A DNA stretch of 64,000 nucleotides from Ischnura elegans (lineage: Eukaryota; Arthropoda; Insecta; Odonata; Coenagrionidae), in NCBI RefSeq assembly GCF_921293095.1, contig NC_060250.1, positions 12,976,001 to 13,040,000 of the forward strand. The letters run 5' to 3'. Shown here piece after piece: positions 58,548-64,000 of the stretch. The position numbers were made by a program, and so were the translations under genes. Each line of letters starts with the position of its first letter. Position 1 is the stretch's first letter. Below the pieces are notes generated by a model. The model saw only the letters and a program-made list of their open reading frames with translations, searched no databases and was not told the origin of the DNA.

Positions 58548-58819
58548 GGCGCGACCGGAGTTTAAGCCCCTTGTCGCATTGGCGGCGGTTTCTGGAACTA
58601 TTTATTGCGAAAAAACATTATCGAAACCATTGATAAAACGATTTCCCGTTCCTTTTAGTGCAACCCGTCCTACCCAACCCGCCCAGGCGATCTTACGTGG
58701 ATAGATATTTTATATTAAATATATATATATATTATTATATTTATATATTTTATTTTTCCTAAATAGTTCTAATAGAAACCGCCGCCAATGCGACAAGGGG
58801 CTTAAACTCCGGTTCACCC
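58548..58819. mobile_element. MITE (272 bp) inside the Penelope ORF
   Basis: Exact 8 bp duplication ggtccttc at 58540-58547 and 58820-58827. The ends are ggcgcgaccggagtttaagc... and, reversed, gggtgaaccggagtttaagc..., perfect from accggag for about 40 bp and similar for ~60 bp. The centre is an at/tat tract. Taking it out with one duplication copy leaves the host frame open (SLVL joined to KAIPPK). An 8 bp duplication with GG-starting ends does not look like hAT; Merlin- or P-type is possible. Confidence 0.94.
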
Positions 58820-60347
58820 GGTCCTTCTGAAGGCCATTCCTCCGAAACCCAATGCAACCAGAGAAGAGAGGTTCGCCATTCGTGCCCTTCGCAACGACAA
58901 CACGATTAAGGTATTGCCAGCAGACAAGGGGAATGCCACCGTCTTATTGAATACGGACGATTACCATCGGAAGGTCCTTGATATCCTACAAGACCCAGCT
59001 TACCGAAGGCTATCACGGGATCCCACTGATTCTATCACCAGGAAGACGATAGCACTAATTAAGAAATCAGGGCTTCCTATTGAGGCTGCCAAGAGACTTT
59101 ATCCACCGGCGCCGGCTCCACCGAAGCTCTACGGCGTTCCAAAAATCCATAAGGCCAACGTACCATTAAAGCCTATCGTTAGTTCCATTGGGGCGCCCAC
59201 CTACCAACTAGCCAAATACCTCGCGGGTATCCTATCCGAGCACATTGGCCATGGCGACCATCACATCCAAAACTCATCTAAGTTTGTGAAAACAATTGCT
59301 GATATGCGATTGAAGAGCACGGACATAATGGTCAGCTTTGATGTCGTATCTCTTTTTACTCGTGTGCCAATCATGGATACGATGGAGCTATTGAAGGGAA
59401 AATTTGACCATGACACAGTGCTTCTCTTTCATCACGCCCTTACGACGACTTACTTCAAGTACAACGACACCTTCTACGAACAAACAGATGGAGTTGCTAT
59501 GGGTTCTCCTTTATCTCCCGTAATAGCCAACTTTTTCATGGAATCTTTCGAAGAAGAAGCACTTTCATCTGCAACCCTCAAGCCCAGAGGCTTCTATCGC
59601 TATGTCGACGATACCTTCATCATTTGGCCTCATGGGAGGGAGAGTTTACAACATTTCCTGAGCCATATGAACAGTCGACATGCAAACATACAATTCACGA
59701 TGGAAATCGAGAAAGACAACCGAATCCCGTTTCTGGATATCCTTATCCATAGAAAGAACGACGGCACGCTCGGTCACAGCGTCTACCGCAAGCCGACCAA
59801 CACGGACCTCTATTTAAATGGGCGAAGTCATCACCACCCCGCCCAACGGAGAGCAGTTTTGTCCACCCTTTTCTATCGAGCCAAAGCCATAGCGGACCAA
59901 GAAAGCCTGCCAAAAGAGATAAGACATCTGAAAACCACCTTCAAGCAAAATGGCTACAGTAATGAGGAGATACACTCGGCCCTAAAAAGGAGCATTAAAA
60001 ATCTAGGCTCTTTAAAGGAGGAAGAAAGACCAAAGCCCATCGCTATAGCCAAAATTCCCTATGTGTCTACGGTGTCCGGGAAAATTTCAAGGATCCTCAA
60101 AAAAAACAAAGTATTAACACCGTTTTCCAACCATGCTCCAAACTAAGAGATCTAAATCTTAAAGCGAAGGATCCTTGTGGTTTTGAAACTCCAGGGGCCT
60201 ACCAAATTCCTTGTGAGTGTGGGCAGGTGTACGTGGAGGAAACGGGAAGAACTATCAATACAAGGATAAAAGAACATAAGAGACACCTTAGGCTCTGCCA
60301 ACCGGAAAAATCCGCGGTTGTAGAACACGCCATTGAATCCGATCATA

Positions 60348-60868
60348 GGGTAAAGTAACTAATAAGCTCTTATAAAAATTTTTTTTTAAAAACCAGCCTT
60401 TATATTTAGATTACAGGGGATGAGCAACGTTTATATATGACACAAAGCAAAAAAACTCAGTGACCCCGAAAAACCAAAAGTGACGTATTAAAAACGTCAC
60501 TATATTTATTAAATTTTCAGTGAATGGTAAGCCCCCTATGTTTCAAAATGCCACCCCTATGCTTTTAAATGCCTACTATGTGGATATGCCTAAAGTGGAT
60601 AACTTTTACTGTGGTCGCAAAACACGAAAATCGACCATTTGGAACTTCTTGGATCAAAAACATGTTTTGGGGGGCTATAGGTTGACTGGGGGGTGGTTGA
60701 AGGGGGGTTGGAGAGAAAAAGTTATATTTTCATGTATTGTCATCGGAAATGAAGAAGTGTGCAAAATTTCAGCGTTTTTGCTTCACAGGAAGTGAGTCAA
60801 ATTTGAGTTACAAGATTTGTACCAGACAAACAGACAAACAAACAGACAGGTTGGTGAGTTGATATAAA
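60348..60868 (+). mobile_element. ~520 bp insertion, LINE 3'-tail-like
   Basis: Sits between gatcataggg and ggctggaaaaagcaactaac of the Penelope copy, with loss of about 90 bases of it. It includes gtgtgcaaaatttcagcg, gagttacaagatttgtacc and agacaaacagacaaacaaac, a combination I associate with 3' ends of RTE-type LINEs (recalled, not checked). The 91-codon frame at 60520-60795 has no known domain. No target duplication, consistent with a deletion-associated insertion. Confidence 0.5.
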
Positions 60869-60953
60869 GGCTGGAAAAAGCAACTAACACCCTCAACCGT
60901 GACACAGGATATTCACTGAGTAATGCATGGAAACCGGCACTTAAGAAAATAAG

Positions 60954-63871
60954 GTTGAGATTAATTTTAGACTCTGATTTAAAATAATAAAATGGTATTC
61001 ATTCTGTAATTTTAAGGACTTTATATGATAATTTAATTTGTTGTTAGCATTGATCCTTGGGAAATACTAGCGTTTTTAATTGGAAGAAAACATACCCACG
61101 CATAGTCAAGAGATGCCATTTGAGGCCAATGCCGATAACGCGAAATCCACGCTATCTAGAACATAGTGCGCTTCCTAGGAGAACTTTGAATCTTGGACGA
61201 TATCGGAGGATGAAATTTATGATGTTCGTCTATCAGTGGAGGTGAGTGATAATTTACGAGCAAAATGCGGGTGCATTATTGCCGATCGTTAAATGCGGCG
61301 GAGGACATTCCTCGTGGGTCTAGTTCATCATTCTGCTTTGTAGTCACCACTTCCGTCGTTTATCGTATCGCTCGTTGAGTGCAAAGTCATCCTGGTCGAC
61401 CTCCGTGTTGCGAGATTAGTTGACTATAACGATCCTGTACACTTATAATCGCCTTATTGGCCCTGCGATGTATATTAACCGCTTCCACTATAATGGCGAG
61501 TGTAGCTTTTTTTATCGGATTTTCAGAATTTTAGTACTATTATGGGGAAAAATATAAATATTTGGATAGTTAAACAATTTTAAAGCATCCATAATGTAGA
61601 CAAAGAACTCATATTTCATCAAATTTGATGTATTGGAGGTAAAAAAAAATTATTTTTTACGAGTAGCGATAGCTGTTTTATTTATGTATTTAACCAGATA
61701 CTTTCCAATATTAAATAATAATCACTTTGTTTCACGTTGATTGAAAATAATAAAATATCATTTCCATACCTACCACATTATGTAAAAAGAACCACAGAGA
61801 AAATGAATAGAGGATAGGAGCACGATATTCAGAAAATAAATTGAAAAGGGAAGGGGTTTAATTGGCTTCCGAGGAAGCTTGTATTCTTTGTCGCTTATTA
61901 TGATAGCTTTTTGGCAAGTAAAAATAATTTTGCGTATCACCACACGAGTATTTCATTATTCATTTATTTCATTTAAAAATTATGCCTACTAATAATACGG
62001 TATAAATGATGGAATAGTTAAAGAATTGAAATGCTAAAAGCAGAACTATATTAAAAATCGAAGCTAAAACAAAGTAAAGATAAAAAAACCTCTCATCCTG
62101 TACTCAAGTACATAAAATTGTCTGTTCACTCTTAATCAGGGCTTGAAACGATGGCAAAAAACGGAGTTTTTAACCCGAAGGTAATCCCGATAAAAGTTAA
62201 CCCACATAATTCGCCGTGAAAGCATCAGATATTTTTTCAGTTCACTGATCTAAATGGAATCGAACCTTATATCATGTAACATTGAAATCAGCACCTTAAC
62301 ATCGTCAAATTACATGTTGATTACGTCAAATCTGCGATGAAATTATCAGTAATTTCCCTATATAAAATAGCAAAATTTATAACCAATTTTTTTGTTTATA
62401 TTTAAGCGCTAAAGGTTACCCAATTTTAATGAGGGACAATTGATATTAAAACCAATTAATCGATGGTTAGGAAATAGAAATAGAGGTGTATGACGGGTGA
62501 TAAATATATATTAAAATTTTATAATAATCTACGCAAATATGAAAGTTGATTAGCCAAGCAAGTCACAAAATCCATCCGAAAGCTACCCTTGAATGAGGAT
62601 ATTAATCATTCTAACATCGTGAAGTATATGCTGATTATATCTAAACGGTGATTAAATGAGTATTAATTGTCCTGGGGAAAAGTTACAGGGGCTAGGAATC
62701 GAGTCATACATCCTCAACTTCGATCCATTTATCACTTAGTCGGGGTGATTTTTTAAAATTTGCCAGTTTGAGTACTCCAACATCAATCAACTTTTAGCAG
62801 AAGCTGCGCTGAGGCTTGAAAGCTTAAATTTGAAACTTGAAAACTTGAGGAATATCTGACGATGGGCTGAGAATGTGATGTAAGGTCAGAGTTTAGCGGG
62901 TGGAAAATTATGTGCCGCGGAGAGATGCAGCGGCTGTGAGACAAGCATCTGGAAGAAGCGCGATTAATGGTGTCGGCCTCAAGGCAGTGCTGAACAACGA
63001 CAGCCCCTTGTCGTGAAGTTTTCGCGGAAGCAGCATGGGCCACCCCTGGGGCAACCAACCCCATCTGAAAACAGGAACGCCTTGATATCAGTTCAGTGAC
63101 CTCTCCATAATCACGAAAGAAATATCCGAGAGAAGATAATTAAACCGGAAATGCGATCTTGCAAAAATGCTTACCACACTTTTCCTTGGAATTTGATTTT
63201 TTTCCCCCCAAAAAAAATATAACGAAAAATAACCCGAAATTAAATGTTATTTATTCATTTTATTCTCAAGGGATACCTTGGGATGAGTGATATCATTTTT
63301 AATTTTTCTTCGAGGGAAGAGCTTGAAGCTTTCGAACCCCGATTTTGCCGGCGGGTAGAAGTTTTTCCCTTGCGCAAAAACTGGAGACGTAAAGACAAGA
63401 GGAAAGGACCGATCGAAAAAACTGTGGGACCGACTCAGGTAGCTGGCGGGCCCGTGCGCCACCCTACGGTATACAGACTAAAGTTTTTGTGCTAGAGAAA
63501 AACTTGTTATCAGAAGCCACGTCAATCGAGTACAATTCTCCATCTAGTTGACCTCGGTGAAGGAAAAAACTATCTTGTTTTGCATGCATTCCACATAGGT
63601 CGACATTCGAAGTTGTTCTTTAGGGATACCTAGGGCGTGTATTAATTTCCATTCGCTTGTATGCTTTTAAGTGCTGTTTATTTTATTGCCTATGTTTGGT
63701 CACCTCACTGGGGTCTTTCGTCAGTGTTTATATTAAATGCATTTCGTTGTGCTGTTGTTTTTCTTTGGGTTAGGTACTGCGTGAGTGAGATGAGATTCGA
63801 GCAAACTTTGAAGACGTTGATTGTTTGTTGATGTTACAATAACTGGCTTAGCAGTTTGTTTCAGCCTATTG
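60954..63871. other. Non-coding stretch, about 2.9 kb
   Basis: At 62205-62255 ttcgccgtgaaagcatcaga is nearly the same as 57893-57913 (ttcgccgggaaagcatcaga), the 5' coding part of the Penelope copy, so a short Penelope 5' remnant is likely there. Otherwise no gene or element seen. Frames up to 93 codons (62783-63495) show no domain. Confidence 0.4.
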
Positions 63872-64000
63872 CAGTGGCGTAACTATGAATATACTTTGGC
63901 GGGGTGGGGAAGGTCTGGGATGGCGACTTCCCACCTCAGGAGACCGCCAATATTTTCGGAAAATATTTTGAAAAATGACATTCCTGGAAATATATTTTAC
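63872..64000. mobile_element. hAT-like element, left end, cut by window edge
   Basis: cagtggcgtaactatg followed by a G-rich segment (ggcggggtggggaagg) resembles the left ends at 14286 and 29553. The right end would be outside the window, so this rests on the end motif only. Confidence 0.45.

Larger units (their letters stand above)
57854..60953 (+). pseudogene. Penelope-like element, near full length, RT core open but interrupted
   Basis: The 5' terminal part (57854-57893) repeats the 3' end of the minus copy. A frame open from 57941 gives the basic N-terminal domain (IRQLEKLRKERSRLL, LAFLLRCREEEAVPSF, VINLSNKVLDKPTISVLSKG), broken by a MITE at 58548-58819, then continues to 60146. The reverse transcriptase has VLPADKGNATVLL, PKLYGVPKIHK, MVSFDVVSLFTRVP (motif A Asp), GVAMGSPLSPVIANFF (motif B) and FYRYVDDTFIIW (catalytic YVDD), then IPFLDILIHR. 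At about 60100 two extra A in an A-run (8 against 6 in the minus copy) shift the frame before the GIY-YIG domain, where GE in YVGETGR is also changed to EE. At 60348 an unrelated ~520 bp replaces ~90 bases of the ORF. The last codons (NTLNRDTGYSLSNAWKPA) return at 60880-60945. The 3' terminal repeat is missing. Confidence 0.95.

Overview
The window looks like intergenic or intronic DNA from an arthropod nuclear genome, probably an insect. The evidence is AT-rich sequence on both strands, no operon-like coding, and many decayed transposable elements of animal type: CR1/Jockey-group and RTE-like LINEs, Penelope-like elements with a GIY-YIG domain, piggyBac, mariner, hAT-type miniature elements and a tRNA-derived SINE. 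I could not fix the species. I found no intact host protein gene, rRNA, tRNA or CRISPR array. Every reading frame with recognisable protein similarity belongs to a transposable element, and all are broken.

Layout. 1-9.6 kb: a CR1/Jockey 3' end, a short hAT-type element, a 2.8 kb RTE-like LINE split by a TA-flanked MITE, and a CR1/Jockey remnant lying between two ~320-340 bp direct repeats. 9.6-12.2 kb: a CpG-rich stretch that could be a host promoter or 5' exon, ending in a splice-donor-like site and a ~195 bp tandem duplication. 13-15 kb: two hAT-type elements with exact 8 bp target duplications, one inside a second RTE-like LINE. 17.46-21.0 kb: a 3.5 kb piggyBac relic with TTAA ends, itself hit by a head-to-head Penelope dimer flanked by a 13 bp duplication. 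21-33 kb: scattered LINE tails, a SINE and several fold-back hairpins. 33.6-39.2 kb: three more DNA elements with 8-9 bp target duplications. 42-50 kb: LINE fragments, plus a 3.5 kb region bounded by ~480 bp inverted repeats that holds a mariner relic, which is itself split by another small element. 50-54 kb: long-period repeats, a TATA-containing candidate promoter and a fold-back. 56.4-61 kb: a CR1/Jockey 3' end, then two Penelope copies head to head. The larger copy keeps its reverse-transcriptase core but is split by a 272 bp MITE and damaged near its end. The last bases begin another hAT-like element.

The most interesting signal is a small stem-loop with a shared core, CTGARGAY-hairpin-GAAACGTY, seen at six to eight places. 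In several copies the three bases on either side differ from copy to copy yet stay complementary. This fits hammerhead-type ribozymes, which are known from Penelope-like elements. The nested insertions also give a relative order of events: LINE, then MITE; mariner, then small TIR element; piggyBac, then Penelope dimer; Penelope, then MITE.
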